DNA of 64,000 bases from Vaginella massiliensis (GCF_900089075.1 NZ_LT593746.1:1075207-1139206), one strand, 5' to 3'. Positions 33,179 to 42,720 are shown, counted from the first letter of the stretch. Notes: generated from the sequence alone by a model not told the origin. Translations and numbers: made by a program.

Positions 33179-36019
33179 TCAAAAATTGAACAATTCCTCA
33201 TTCGATAATTCTACTATGGGCATACCCAAATTTTCTAAAACAGGCATCACCTCTTCTCGCTTACCAATGACGGCAAAATTTTGTTTTTTGTGACTGATGT
33301 GTTTTCGATAAAAATCGGCCATATCTTCCAACGAAATATGTTCAATTTCGGATAGGATTCGTTGGTTAAAATCTTCGTTCAATCCTTTATCTTTTACCGA
33401 TAACCAATAGAAAAACAAATCGGTGTTCACGTAGCGTTTACTCGATATTTTTTTGATGATAGAGGTTTTGGCAGCGTCAAACTGTAATTGCGATCGCGGA
33501 AACTCATCGAGGATGTGGTTCATCGTATCAATTGCCAACTTCATTTTATCGGGCTGTGTGCCCAATACTCCACTCAAATAGCTGTAATCGCTCGCCGTAT
33601 TGCCCAAGTCGTAACTTGCTCTTACCGAATATGCTAATGATTTTGCTTCTCTTATTTCCTGAAAAACCACCGACGATAAACCGCTTCCGATGTATTCATT
33701 AAACAATAGGGCATAAACGATATTTTGAATATTGAATAATTCATCGCGTGATACAAAGCGAATTTCGGCTTGCACCATATCGTAAGGGGTAAAATATATA
33801 GTCTGATTGGCTTCGGGTTGTGGAAAATGATATGGAGTCGGAATATCAGTCGATTTGCCGAATAGCATTTTTTCTTTCGTCCACTTTTTCACCAATTCTT
33901 TCTCACGTGCATACACCAAAATAGCGGGTTTGATATTTAAGAAATTTCGGATGCTATTTTGGATGTCTTTCGGAGTTTTTGCTAACAATTCTTTGCTTTT
34001 TACCAAAGTTCTTTGTCTATTTTCTGCTCCGTATTTTGCATACAAGAAAAGAGCTTGGGCGATTTTCGTCTTGTCAACAACGGCTGTTTCTCGAGATTTG
34101 ATGATGTTTTCGATATAAGATTCGAGGATGCTTTCTTCCACAAGAAAATCTTGTAACAAGTGATTGAAGAGCATTAAACCTTTTTCGATGTTTTCTTCTA
34201 ATCCCGAAAGATAAAGAAACGTTCGTTCGTTTTGTGTTCGTACTCTAAAATCGATTCCGTATCGGTAAAATTCTTTTCGAAGTTCTTCGGCAGAATAGCG
34301 AGACGTACCGGCATAATCTAAATAGCCCAAGGCCAAACTCAAAAATCGGTCATGATCTTTGCCCATTTCGGTTATGAAATAGAGATTTACCAAATCGTTG
34401 TCTCGGTTGGGAATATAGTAGAAATCGACGTCCTGTATGCTTTCTTTTACAATTTCGGTGTCAAAATCAACCAAGACTGGGGCAATGGCTTCACTTTTTT
34501 GCTGTTTGAAACGCTGATAAAACTTCGATTCGTCTTTTCGATTGATTTGGATTGGAGTGATCGCCGGACTTTTGACATAGACCAATGATTTGTTTTCGCC
34601 TTGTCGTTTGTAGACGGTGACTGGATTGGTGTAACGTTGCTGGGCAAAAGACACGATGTCTGCTTTGCTGATTTTTGCCATGCTGTCGATTTCGTTGACT
34701 ACATTTTCCCAAGGAATATCGTTGATAAATGAGCGATAGAGCCAAGTACCCAAACTCGCAGGTTTTATAATAGTGTTGAGCCTGTGTTTTTTGTAATCAT
34801 TGACAACCGCTTCGATCAGCCACTCGTCAAAATCCCCTTTTTTTATACGGTCGATCTCGTGTAGGATGAGTTTTTGTACGTCCTCCAACGTTTGTCCGTC
34901 TTTTGGCGTACCAGCAAAAATGTGCATTCCGTATTCTCGGTAGAACGAAGTTACGCTACTTGCAGCTTGTGCTTTTTGAGGTTGATTGATATTCAGGTCG
35001 ATCAATCCTGCAATGCTATTGTTCAGCATTACATCAATCAATTTTATATAGACAGCGTCTTCAGAATTATACCCGCCGAATCGATAGGCAAATTGCAAAC
35101 GCTCTGCCGAAGGTGAAAAAACTTCTTTCACCACAGGCTGTTCTATTGGAGGTTCTTTGGCGATGTATTGTGTTGGTTTTTCGACTTTTGCAAATTGTCC
35201 AAAAGTATTGTCAATCAATTTGATCGTCTTGTCAAAATCCAAATCTCCAACCAAGATGATCGCCATATTGCTCGCTACATAGTAACGATTGAAATATTCG
35301 TAAATGGCTTTCATCGAAGGGCTTTTAAGGTCTTCTGGTCGTCCCAACACGGTTTGATTTCCGTAATTCGAATTGGGAAATAAGCCTTGCATCATGGCGT
35401 TGAAAATCAAGCGTCCATCATGGTCTTGGCTTCGGTTGTATTCTTCGTAAACGGTTTCGAGTTCGGTGTGGAAAAGCCGAAGAGCGACGTCGGCAAAACG
35501 GCAACTTTCCAATTCGGTCCATTTTGCAAGTTCGTTCTTGGGGATGTTGTTGTAATAAATGGTTTCGTTGTACGAGGTATGCGCATTCACGTTGTTGGCT
35601 CCGATAAGCGAGGTGAGTTTGTCGTACTCATTCGAGATGGCATATTGCGAGGCTTCGAACGACAAACAATCTATTTCTTGGTACAATTCAGCCTTGCGAT
35701 CGGTATTTTTTTCGTTCCGATGCTCCTCGAATAATTGAGCTAAGCGTTGGAGAATTGGTTTTTCTTTTTCCCAATTCAGTGTGCCAATATCCGAATTGCC
35801 CTTGAACATCATATGCTCGAAATAGTGCGCGAGCCCTGTGGTGTCGTTCGGGTCGTTGTTAGATCCCGTTTTTACGGCGATATAGGTTTGAATTCTTGGT
35901 TCGTCAAAATTTTGACTCATATAGACCGTCAGCCCATTGGCTAAAGTATAAATTCTTGTTTTAGACGGATCGTTTGCTACGCTTTCGTAAGAATATGTTT
36001 TGGTTGAATTTTCGATCAT
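33179..36019 (-). CDS. M16-family zinc metallopeptidase, two-lobed
   Basis: 946 residues, a full M16 enzyme with both halves fused (active lobe about 1-480, inactive lobe about 500-946). The inverted zinc motif HYFEHM gives His65, Glu68 and His69; the distal Glu is probably in ELETVYEEYNRS. It has no signal peptide, so it should be cytosolic, like insulysin-type enzymes that degrade peptides; many Bacteroidota M16 proteins are exported instead. It is the last gene of a tight operon (FAD oxidoreductase, crcB, this gene), starting 1 bp after the crcB stop codon. Confidence 0.92.
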   Translation of the reverse strand: MIENSTKTYSYESVANDPSKTRIYTLANGLTVYMSQNFDEPRIQTYIAVKTGSNNDPNDTTGLAHYFEHMMFKGNSDIGTLNWEKEKPILQRLAQLFEEHRNEKNTDRKAELYQEIDCLSFEASQYAISNEYDKLTSLIGANNVNAHTSYNETIYYNNIPKNELAKWTELESCRFADVALRLFHTELETVYEEYNRSQDHDGRLIFNAMMQGLFPNSNYGNQTVLGRPEDLKSPSMKAIYEYFNRYYVASNMAIILVGDLDFDKTIKLIDNTFGQFAKVEKPTQYIAKEPPIEQPVVKEVFSPSAERLQFAYRFGGYNSEDAVYIKLIDVMLNNSIAGLIDLNINQPQKAQAASSVTSFYREYGMHIFAGTPKDGQTLEDVQKLILHEIDRIKKGDFDEWLIEAVVNDYKKHRLNTIIKPASLGTWLYRSFINDIPWENVVNEIDSMAKISKADIVSFAQQRYTNPVTVYKRQGENKSLVYVKSPAITPIQINRKDESKFYQRFKQQKSEAIAPVLVDFDTEIVKESIQDVDFYYIPNRDNDLVNLYFITEMGKDHDRFLSLALGYLDYAGTSRYSAEELRKEFYRYGIDFRVRTQNERTFLYLSGLEENIEKGLMLFNHLLQDFLVEESILESYIENIIKSRETAVVDKTKIAQALFLYAKYGAENRQRTLVKSKELLAKTPKDIQNSIRNFLNIKPAILVYAREKELVKKWTKEKMLFGKSTDIPTPYHFPQPEANQTIYFTPYDMVQAEIRFVSRDELFNIQNIVYALLFNEYIGSGLSSVVFQEIREAKSLAYSVRASYDLGNTASDYSYLSGVLGTQPDKMKLAIDTMNHILDEFPRSQLQFDAAKTSIIKKISSKRYVNTDLFFYWLSVKDKGLNEDFNQRILSEIEHISLEDMADFYRKHISHKKQNFAVIGKREEVMPVLENLGMPIVELSNEELFNF

Positions 36020-36020
36020 T

Positions 36021-36386
36021 TTATTTTATCAGTTTTAGACCCAAAAAGGTGAATCCTACACCCAACACTAGACTGGCAAAGGTGTAAAAAATCAAGACCA
36101 GATAATTTTGATTTTGGTATAATTGTATATTTTCTAACGAAAAAGTAGAAAAAGTTGTAAAACCACCACAAAAACCAGCAATCAATAAAAAATATAAGGT
36201 CTGATTTGCCTGTTGTTTTCCTAAATAAGTAAATAACAAACCAATGAGGAAACAGCCGAGCATATTGACCAAAAAAGTCCCAAACGGAAAATCATAATTC
36301 CATAGATTCACCGTAAAGCGAGAAATCATGAATCGAAGAGCCGACCCAATTCCGCCACCCAAAAATACGAGCAATGCTTGTTTCAT
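36021..36386 (-). CDS. crcB: fluoride channel CrcB/Fluc
   Basis: 121 residues, four membrane helices. Fluc proteins are dual-topology dimers that export fluoride. Family motifs: GGGIGSALRFMISRF at the N-terminus, FPFGTFLVNMLGCFLIGLL with the pore Asn, and GFCGGFTTFSTFS with the phenylalanine-box and central Na+ region. A single copy is consistent with a homodimer. It lies between an FAD oxidoreductase gene (3 bp) and an M16 peptidase gene (1 bp). I saw no fluoride riboswitch upstream of the operon. Confidence 0.92.
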   Translation of the reverse strand: MKQALLVFLGGGIGSALRFMISRFTVNLWNYDFPFGTFLVNMLGCFLIGLLFTYLGKQQANQTLYFLLIAGFCGGFTTFSTFSLENIQLYQNQNYLVLIFYTFASLVLGVGFTFLGLKLIK

Positions 36387-36389
36387 TTT

Positions 36390-37958
36390 TTATTTTTTTA
36401 ATTGCTTGGCAACCGAATGCGCGACTTTTGCACCGTCCATCGCTGCAGAAATGATTCCGCCCGCATATCCAGCACCTTCGGCACAAGGGTAAAGTCCTTT
36501 TACTTGCGGATGAGCCAACGTGACTTCATCTCTCGGAATGCGAATCGGCGAGGAGGTTCTGCTTTCTGTTGCGACAACATTCGCTTCTTCGGTAAAGTAT
36601 CCTTTCATTTTTTTCCCAAACGATTTAAATCCGTCTGCTAATGCCCGATAAACTTCTTTGGGTAAAACTTCGCTCAACAAACAACTTTGGATCCCGGGTA
36701 GGTAAGAACAATCGTTCAAATTATTAGAGAGTTTATTTTCAACAAAATCAGTCATGCGTTGTGCAGGCGCTTTCAACTTTCCGCCGCCCAAATTCCAAGC
36801 CTTTTGTTCTACCATTTGTTGATAATACATCCCAGCCAATTCTCCTTCGAATCCATAGTTGGCAAAGTCTTTTTCATCTACCGTTACCACCATTCCCGAA
36901 TTGGCAAAAAAACCATCACGTTTCGACGGCGACCAGCCGTTTACCACCAATTCGCCTTCTGTTGTAGAGGCTGGCGCAATGATTCCGCCCGGACACATGC
37001 AAAATGAAAAAACGCCGCGATTGTTCTCTTGACTCACCAAACTGTACGAGGCAGCAGGTAAAAATGATGACCGTTTTTGATTGACGGGACAATGATATTG
37101 CGCCGAATCGATGATGTGTTGAGGATGTTCGATACGAACGCCAAGCGCAAAAGGTTTGGTTTCTAAAGCAATCTTTTTTTGATGCAACAATAGAAAAATA
37201 TCACGAGCCGAATGACCTGTTGCTAAAATCACTTGATGCGTTGTGATCCAATCGGTATGATTAACTTGTATTCGTTGCATTGCGCCAAAAGAAAAATCAA
37301 TGTCTGTGAGTTTGGTATTGAAGCGAATTTCACCGCCGCAATCCAAAATCGCTTCGCGCATTTTGGCAATTATTCCAGGTAATTTGTTGGTTCCGATGTG
37401 CGGATGCGCGTCTTGCAAGATGCGTTCTGTAGCTCCGAAATAGACAAACCATTGCAACGATTTCAATACATTGCCACGCTTGGTCGATCGCGTGTAGAGT
37501 TTGCCGTCAGAATAGGTTCCTGCGCCACCTTCACCAAAACAATAGTTCGATTCTGGATTTACAATTCCTTCTTTGTTCATCGCAGCCAAATCACGTCTTC
37601 TTTCTCGTACATCTTTTCCGCGCTCGATGATGATCGGTTTCAAACCCAATTCAATCAACTCCAAAGCAGCAAACAAACCAGCAGGTCCAGCACCGATGAT
37701 GTAAATTTCTTGCGCATTCGTAATGTTTTGTAATTGCGGATGAAATTCAAATTCATCAAAGAACGCTTCATCTACAAAAACATTTACCTGCAATTGCGCC
37801 ATAATGGTTTTACTTCGGGCATCCATCGATCGTCTCGTAATCTGATAAGAAGAGATTTGATGAGGTTTTACCCCAATCGATTTCGAAAGTTGCTGTCTGA
37901 TGATCTGATCGTCTTGAATGTGTTGATATGGGATGCGAATGCTTACTTTTTGCGGCAT
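36390..37958 (-). CDS. FAD-dependent oxidoreductase (COG2509-like)
   Basis: 522 residues. An N-terminal domain of about 80 residues (SIRIPYQHIQDDQIIRQQLS) precedes the FAD dinucleotide-binding motif GAGPAG at about 89-94. The block ESNYCFGEGGAGTYSDGKLY and the SFCMCPGGIIAPA segment are hallmarks of the COG2509 group of uncharacterised dehydrogenases. The C-terminus ends with CAEGAGYAGGIISAAMDGAK, an FAD-contacting motif. Substrate unknown. First gene of the operon with crcB and an M16 peptidase, driven by a TAATTTTG box at 37985-37978. Confidence 0.87.
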   Translation of the reverse strand: MPQKVSIRIPYQHIQDDQIIRQQLSKSIGVKPHQISSYQITRRSMDARSKTIMAQLQVNVFVDEAFFDEFEFHPQLQNITNAQEIYIIGAGPAGLFAALELIELGLKPIIIERGKDVRERRRDLAAMNKEGIVNPESNYCFGEGGAGTYSDGKLYTRSTKRGNVLKSLQWFVYFGATERILQDAHPHIGTNKLPGIIAKMREAILDCGGEIRFNTKLTDIDFSFGAMQRIQVNHTDWITTHQVILATGHSARDIFLLLHQKKIALETKPFALGVRIEHPQHIIDSAQYHCPVNQKRSSFLPAASYSLVSQENNRGVFSFCMCPGGIIAPASTTEGELVVNGWSPSKRDGFFANSGMVVTVDEKDFANYGFEGELAGMYYQQMVEQKAWNLGGGKLKAPAQRMTDFVENKLSNNLNDCSYLPGIQSCLLSEVLPKEVYRALADGFKSFGKKMKGYFTEEANVVATESRTSSPIRIPRDEVTLAHPQVKGLYPCAEGAGYAGGIISAAMDGAKVAHSVAKQLKK

Positions 37959-37977
37959 TTAGTCAATAAAATTTTTA

Positions 37978-37985
37978 CAAAATTA
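37978..37985 (-). promoter_or_regulatory. -7 box of the FAD oxidoreductase-crcB-M16 operon
   Basis: Minus strand TAATTTTG, 19 nt before the ATG at 37958. Confidence 0.55.
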
Positions 37986-38149
37986 CTCGTTTGATTTAAG
38001 TTTGAAACTCATCGGGTTCACTATTTTTCTGAAAAGTTATAAATAATCAACACAAAAACCACTGATTTTCGCTTAATTATTAAACATTGCTCACATCGGT
38101 TGTTGTTTTTTACCCATTATTTTATACAGGTTAAATAACGAAAATCAAT

Positions 38150-38157
38150 TATCTTTG
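38150..38157 (+). promoter_or_regulatory. -7 box of prfA
   Basis: TATCTTTG, 17 nt before the ATG at 38175. Confidence 0.6.
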
Positions 38158-38174
38158 CCAACCAAATAGATAAA

Positions 38175-39266
38175 ATGGCAGATATAGGATTATTAGATAA
38201 GTTGAGAGCGATAAAACAACGATTTGATGAGGTTGCAGATTTAATTATTCAGCCCGATATCATCAACGATCAAGCTCGTTATGCCAAATTGAACAAAGAA
38301 TATTCTGACCTCAAAGATTTCGTCGAAAAACAAAAAGAATACGAAGGACATCTCAATGTAATCGAAGAAGCCAACGCCATCATTGCCGATGGTTCGGATG
38401 CCGAAATGGTAGAATTGGCAAAGATGGAAAAAGACGAAGCCATCAATGCAATTCCGGCTTTGGAAGAAGAGATAAAAATGATGTTGATTCCGAAAGACCC
38501 AGAAGACGATAAAAACGTAATCGTAGAGTTGCGATCGGGGACAGGAGGAGACGAAGCTGCAATATTTGTAGAAGACATTTACCGCATGTACACCATGTAT
38601 TTCAAAGATAAAGGTTGGCGACATGAGGTGTTGAATACTTCTGAAGCCTCTGGAAAAGGATACAAAGAATTGGTGATGCAAGTTGAAGGCAATGCAGTTT
38701 ACGGAACTCTAAAATACGAATCTGGAGTGCATCGAGTGCAACGCGTACCCGAAACCGAATCGCAAGGACGTGTACACACTTCGGCGATTACCGTGGCAGT
38801 ATTGCCCGAGGCAGAGGAGGTAGATGTAGAGATCAATCCGGCAGATTTGGAGTATCAAACCGCGCGCTCATCGGGTGCAGGAGGGCAGAATGTGAACAAG
38901 GTTGAAACTAAAGTACAGTTGACGCATAAGCCAACCGGAATTGTTATTGTGTGTCAGGAAGCTCGTTCGCAACATAAAAACCGCGAAAAAGCATTGCAAT
39001 TGTTGCGCACCAAATTGTACGAAATTGAATTCGAGAAGAAACACTCAGAGCGTTCTGCGCAACGCAAGTCTTTGGTCTCGACAGGTGACCGTTCGGCAAA
39101 GATTAGAACCTACAATTATCCGCAAGGTCGTGTAACCGATCACCGCATCAACAAATCGATTTACAATTTAGACAACTTCATGAATGGTGATATTCAAGAA
39201 ATGATAGACGCATTGAAAGTTGCCGAAAATGCAGAAAAATTAAAAGGCTCAGAAGAAGATTTATAA
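38175..39266 (+). CDS. prfA: peptide chain release factor 1
   Basis: 363 residues. Recognises UAA and UAG and triggers peptide release. The GGQ motif lies in [14 protein letters not shown]. The codon-reading tripeptide appears as P-E-T in [13 protein letters not shown], the PxT form of RF1, not the SPF form of RF2. The basic C-terminal segment ([31 protein letters not shown]) is typical. Single gene with its own promoter and terminator. Confidence 0.95.
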   Translation: MADIGLLDKLRAIKQRFDEVADLIIQPDIINDQARYAKLNKEYSDLKDFVEKQKEYEGHLNVIEEANAIIADGSDAEMVELAKMEKDEAINAIPALEEEIKMMLIPKDPEDDKNVIVELRSGTGGDEAAIFVEDIYRMYTMYFKDKGWRHEVLNTSEASGKGYKELVMQVEGNAVYGTLKYESGVHRVQRVPETESQGRVHTSAITVAVLPEAEEVDVEINPADLEYQTARSSGAGGQNVNKVETKVQLTHKPTGIVIVCQEARSQHKNREKALQLLRTKLYEIEFEKKHSERSAQRKSLVSTGDRSAKIRTYNYPQGRVTDHRINKSIYNLDNFMNGDIQEMIDALKVAENAEKLKGSEEDL

Positions 39267-39292
39267 AATCAGCTACCATATCCCAATTGTAC

Positions 39293-39319
39293 AAAACCTT
39301 CCATTCGGAAGGTTTTTTT
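39293..39319 (+). terminator. terminator of prfA
   Basis: aaaccttcc (39294-39302) pairs with ggaaggttt (39307-39315) over a 4-nt loop; seven T follow. Confidence 0.88.
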
Positions 39320-39365
39320 GTGCTGTTGTTTTTGTAACGAAATAGTTGTAACTTCCTAGAAACGA

Positions 39366-40652
39366 ATGATGATGAGAGAAGAACTGTTGCATCATATCTG
39401 GAAATTCAAACTTTTTCGGTTCGATAATCTTAAAACCATTTCTGGGAAATCGATCGAAATTTTGCACGCTGGCGTACTCAATACGAATGCTGGTCCAGAT
39501 TTCAACGAGGTCAAAATTAGGTTGGAAAATCTCATTTGGTATGGTGCCGTAGAATTGCATGTAAAATCTTCCGATTGGCATTTGCATCATCATTCATCCG
39601 ACCCAAACTACCACGCAATTATTTTACACGTCGTCTACGAATACGATGGCGAGATCGAAATTTTAGCCAATAAGAATATCGAAACCCTAGAACTGAAACC
39701 GTATATCGACAGTCAGATCCTGTCCAATTATCAACATTTTATCCAACCCAAGCAAGAATTACCCTGCAAATCTTTTGTGCCAGAAATCGACTCTACCAAA
39801 ATATTTCATTGGAAAGAGCGCTTGCTCATCGATCGATTGCATCAGAAATCGGAGCGAATTTTTACAGAATTGCATAATGCAAACAACGATTGGGAAGCCC
39901 TATTTTTTCATCAACTGTCGTATAATTTTGGTTTGATGAATAACGCCGAGATATTTCTCCTATGGAGCAAATCCTTTCCTTTTTCGGTTTTGCAGAAGAT
40001 TCAGCATCATCCTCAAAAGATAGAAGCGCTGTTTTTCGGACAAGCCGGTTTGTTGGAGGCAGAACCCCAAGATGAATATCAAAAAACACTGAAAGAAGAG
40101 TACGATTTTATTCGACACAAACATCAATTGCTTGCATTGTCGCATCATTTGTTTCACTATTTCAGAATGCGACCCGTGGGTTTCCCAACAATTCGCTTGG
40201 CTCAATTGGCAGCTTTCTATGCCCGATTTCCACAGCCTTTTTTAGAAATGATTCAATTGCGCAATTTCGATTCTATACAAGATGCGTTTCAACAAATCGA
40301 AGTGAATTCGTATTGGAATACGCATTACAAATTTGGCGTAGAAAGTAATTTTTCTAGCAAAAACATTGGGCACAATAAGATCGTCAATATTTTGCTCAAC
40401 ACCATCATTCCCCTGCGATATGCCTACATGCGCTACCATGATTTGGATATTGATGATGATTTTTTTGAGTTGTATTTTGGTATAAAGGCAGAAAAAAACA
40501 AGATTACAAAGCTATTCGAAGAAGCCAATTTTTCGCACCGAAATGCTTTCGACTCGCAGGCGTATTTAGAAGCTCATCGAGTTTTATGTTTACCAAAAAA
40601 ATGCTTAAATTGCAACATCGGACACGAAAGTTTGAAAATTCATGCTAGATAA
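39366..40652 (+). CDS. DUF2851 family protein
   Basis: 428 residues, cytosolic in appearance. The N-terminal third carries the family pattern MREELLHHIWKFKLF, HAGVLNTNAGPDFNEVKIRL and GAVELHVKSSDWHLHHH, a beta-rich region with conserved Asp, Glu and Lys that recalls restriction-like nuclease folds (PDFNEV then ELHVK). The C-terminal part is helical. No function is established for DUF2851. The last 11 bp overlap the PspC-like gene, so the two are likely coupled. Confidence 0.88.
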   Translation: MMMREELLHHIWKFKLFRFDNLKTISGKSIEILHAGVLNTNAGPDFNEVKIRLENLIWYGAVELHVKSSDWHLHHHSSDPNYHAIILHVVYEYDGEIEILANKNIETLELKPYIDSQILSNYQHFIQPKQELPCKSFVPEIDSTKIFHWKERLLIDRLHQKSERIFTELHNANNDWEALFFHQLSYNFGLMNNAEIFLLWSKSFPFSVLQKIQHHPQKIEALFFGQAGLLEAEPQDEYQKTLKEEYDFIRHKHQLLALSHHLFHYFRMRPVGFPTIRLAQLAAFYARFPQPFLEMIQLRNFDSIQDAFQQIEVNSYWNTHYKFGVESNFSSKNIGHNKIVNILLNTIIPLRYAYMRYHDLDIDDDFFELYFGIKAEKNKITKLFEEANFSHRNAFDSQAYLEAHRVLCLPKKCLNCNIGHESLKIHAR

Positions 40653-40863
40653 ATTCAGAAATATCACCGAAATATCATGGTTCAACGTTATCGAGCGCAT
40701 TGCAGACCGCATTGGGGTTCGCGTAACCAAGCTTCGGTTGATCTATATTTATCTTGCTTTTGCTACCTTGGGAGGTGCATTTGTTGCGTACTTCATCATG
40801 GCTTTTGCTCTTTGGGTAAAAGATTGTTTCGTTATCAGACGCAAGTCTGTTTTCGATTTGTAA
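40642..40863 (+). CDS. PspC-like small membrane protein
   Basis: 73 residues covering one PspC domain: an amphipathic start, then IADRIGVRVTKLRLIYIYLA and a hydrophobic hairpin (about 32-58), ending in a basic tail. PspC domains occur in phage-shock and anti-sigma membrane proteins; here only the domain itself is present. Overlaps DUF2851 by 11 bp. Role unknown. Confidence 0.75.
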   Translation: MLDKFRNITEISWFNVIERIADRIGVRVTKLRLIYIYLAFATLGGAFVAYFIMAFALWVKDCFVIRRKSVFDL

Positions 40864-40957
40864 CACGCTTTATTCGCCACTTTTCTCTCTACTCAGAAGG
40901 TCAACGAATATTATTCGTAGGTGTTGTTTTGTTTCATTTTTTAAAAACTCACATCGT

Positions 40958-41938
40958 ATGAAAAAATCTATTTTACCTTTTTTGATGCTCACGAGAAATC
41001 AACGAATTGGGTTACTGGTTTTCGGTTTGTTGTTATTATTGACCGAAGGTTTGCTCGCCTTCAACTTTTCGAAGAAAACCTCGCCCCAAGATCTCGACAG
41101 TTACGATCGTTTGGCAAAGTTAGAAACGCTTTTCGATAGTCTCAATCGTGTACAAAACAGTGGCTATACCGCCAAGGTAAAAACAATTCGGAATGCCAAT
41201 TCAGAACTCAAACCTTTCAATCCTAACGATTTGAGTCAGCTTGGTTGGGTGAATCTCGGTTTCAGTCCGAAACAAGCCGAAGTAATCTTGAGGTATAAAA
41301 GTATGATTGGCGGAGTTTTCACTTCCAAAGAGCAAATACGCAAATGTTTTGTGATCAGTGAAGAGAAATATGCTGAGCTCGAACCTTTTATTCTCTTGCC
41401 ACTAAAATCTAAGATCGACGAACGATTGGCGAAGCAACAAACCAAAAAACCGGTTCATTATACCAAATTCAATCCCAATCATTATACCGATAAAGATTGG
41501 ATAAAAATCGGTTTCAGTCCAAAACAAGCCGAAACCATACTCAAGTACAAAAGAATGGTGGGTGGCGAGTTTGTATCAAAAGAACAATTGGCAAAATGCT
41601 ATGTGATTTCCCAAGAGAAATTTGATGAAATGAAAAGTTTTATTGATTTGCCAGAGCGTGCAGAATCCGTTGTAAAGCCAAAGAATGAAAAAACCATTGT
41701 CTCGAACGAAAAGCAATCGGTCAACGAAAAACCAGATATTGTTTACGAAAAATTTAATCCAAGCACCTTGGACAAAGAAGGTTGGATGAAATTGGGATTC
41801 TCTGAAAAGCAAGCCACAACGATCATCAAATACCGCTATTCATTAGGAGGTAAGTTTACAGCCGAGACGTTGAAAAAAAGTTATGTAATTTCTGAAAAGA
41901 AGTATGAAGAAATGGAGCCTTATCTGGTTTTTGAGTAA
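40958..41938 (+). CDS. membrane-anchored triple helix-hairpin-helix protein (ComEA-like)
   Basis: 326 residues. One N-terminal membrane helix (about 19-37, IGLLVFGLLLLLTEGLLAF) anchors three copies of a HhH-type unit of about 55 residues, near 90-148, 172-228 and 270-325. Each has the pattern LGFSPKQA...ILKYK...GG.F.SKEQ...CYVI. HhH units bind DNA backbones nonspecifically; ComEA uses this in DNA uptake. The repeats diverge little, which suggests duplication within the gene. Topology would place them in the periplasm. A terminator follows directly. Confidence 0.82.
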   Translation: MKKSILPFLMLTRNQRIGLLVFGLLLLLTEGLLAFNFSKKTSPQDLDSYDRLAKLETLFDSLNRVQNSGYTAKVKTIRNANSELKPFNPNDLSQLGWVNLGFSPKQAEVILRYKSMIGGVFTSKEQIRKCFVISEEKYAELEPFILLPLKSKIDERLAKQQTKKPVHYTKFNPNHYTDKDWIKIGFSPKQAETILKYKRMVGGEFVSKEQLAKCYVISQEKFDEMKSFIDLPERAESVVKPKNEKTIVSNEKQSVNEKPDIVYEKFNPSTLDKEGWMKLGFSEKQATTIIKYRYSLGGKFTAETLKKSYVISEKKYEEMEPYLVFE

Positions 41939-41941
41939 AGA

Positions 41942-41975
41942 AAAAAAGGTTGTCTTTTCTAGGCAACCTTTTTTT
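41942..41975. terminator. bidirectional terminator (HhH gene and distal tRNA-Gly)
   Basis: aaaaaggttg (41943-41952) pairs with caacctttttt (41964 onward), loop about 11 nt, with A and T runs serving both strands. Confidence 0.85.
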
Positions 41976-41979
41976 GAAG

Positions 41980-42052
41980 AGCGGGAAACGGGACTCGAAC
42001 CCGCAACATTCAGCTTGGAAGGCTGACGCTCTACCAATTGAGCTATTCCCGC
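41980..42052 (-). tRNA. tRNA-Gly(TCC), distal copy
   Basis: Minus strand folds as a cloverleaf: acceptor GCGGGAA/TTCCCGC, D arm AGCTCAATTGGTAGAGC, anticodon loop CTTCCAA (anticodon TCC), and T arm with GGTTCGAGTCC. CCA is not encoded. Identical to the copy at 42421-42493 and carries its own -7 box. Confidence 0.95.
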
Positions 42053-42063
42053 ATTTTGTGGCG

Positions 42064-42071
42064 CAAATATA
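42064..42071 (-). promoter_or_regulatory. -7 box of the distal tRNA-Gly
   Basis: Minus strand TATATTTG, 11 nt before the tRNA 5' end. Confidence 0.6.
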
Positions 42072-42252
42072 CTGTGAAACATTTCTATTTTCCAAACAAA
42101 ATTTAGAAAAATCTAAGAGGAAAAATGTAACAATTTGAAGCACTTTGAAATAAAAAAATACAGGTTTAAAATTTTTCGCATACGATTTATTGCAAAGGTG
42201 AAATAGAGGCGTGTTTTTCTGTATTTTGCAAGATGAAAAAAGTAAAAGTAGA

Positions 42253-42271
42253 GGGAGAGGGGAGGGTAGGG
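42253..42271 (+). other. G-quadruplex-type motif between tRNA genes
   Basis: Four G runs (GGG 42253-42255, GGGG 42259-42262, GGG 42264-42266, GGG 42269-42271) with loops of 3, 1 and 2 nt on the plus strand. In an AT-rich intergenic region this is unusual. Confidence 0.55.
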
Positions 42272-42282
42272 CAGTTTGATAT

Positions 42283-42309
42283 AAAAAAACCGAACCAAGA
42301 ACGATCCGG
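42283..42309 (-). terminator. terminator of the four-tRNA operon
   Basis: On the minus strand ccggatcg and ggttcgg pair with several G-U pairs, followed by seven T. It separates the first four tRNA genes from the distal tRNA-Gly. Confidence 0.55.
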
Positions 42310-42315
42310 AATTAG

Positions 42316-42399
42316 TACCTCAGGCGGGACTTGAACCCGCACGTCCTAATGGACACAGGATTTTAAGTCCTGCGTGTCTACCAATTCCACCACCAAGGC
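42316..42399 (-). tRNA. tRNA-Leu(TAA), copy 2
   Basis: 84 nt on the minus strand. Class II tRNA with acceptor GCCTTGG, anticodon stem-loop caggactTAAaatcctg (anticodon TAA), a variable arm around tgtccattaggacgt, and T arm GGTTCAAGTCC. Identical to 42522-42605. Confidence 0.95.
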
Positions 42400-42420
42400 G
42401 TCCAACTTCTGAGAAGTAAG

Positions 42421-42493
42421 AGCGGGAAACGGGACTCGAACCCGCAACATTCAGCTTGGAAGGCTGACGCTCTACCAATTGAGCTATTCCCGC
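42421..42493 (-). tRNA. tRNA-Gly(TCC), proximal copy
   Basis: 73 nt, identical to the copy at 41980-42052; anticodon TCC. Lies between the two tRNA-Leu copies. Confidence 0.95.
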
Positions 42494-42521
42494 AGAAATT
42501 GATTTTATAAATTAAAAAAAG

Positions 42522-42605
42522 TACCTCAGGCGGGACTTGAACCCGCACGTCCTAATGGACACAGGATTTTAAGTCCTGCGTGTCTACCAATTCCACCACC
42601 AAGGC
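42522..42605 (-). tRNA. tRNA-Leu(TAA), copy 1
   Basis: 84 nt, identical to 42316-42399; anticodon TAA with a long variable arm. Confidence 0.95.
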
Positions 42606-42637
42606 AAAATTTAATTTATAATTTCAGCATTTCAAAG

Positions 42638-42710
<73 letters not shown>

Positions 42711-42720
42711 GATTGGAGTG

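Noticed and set aside
36390-38050. Fluoride riboswitch ahead of the crcB operon
   Set aside because: I looked for the conserved pseudoknot elements between the operon start and prfA and saw none.
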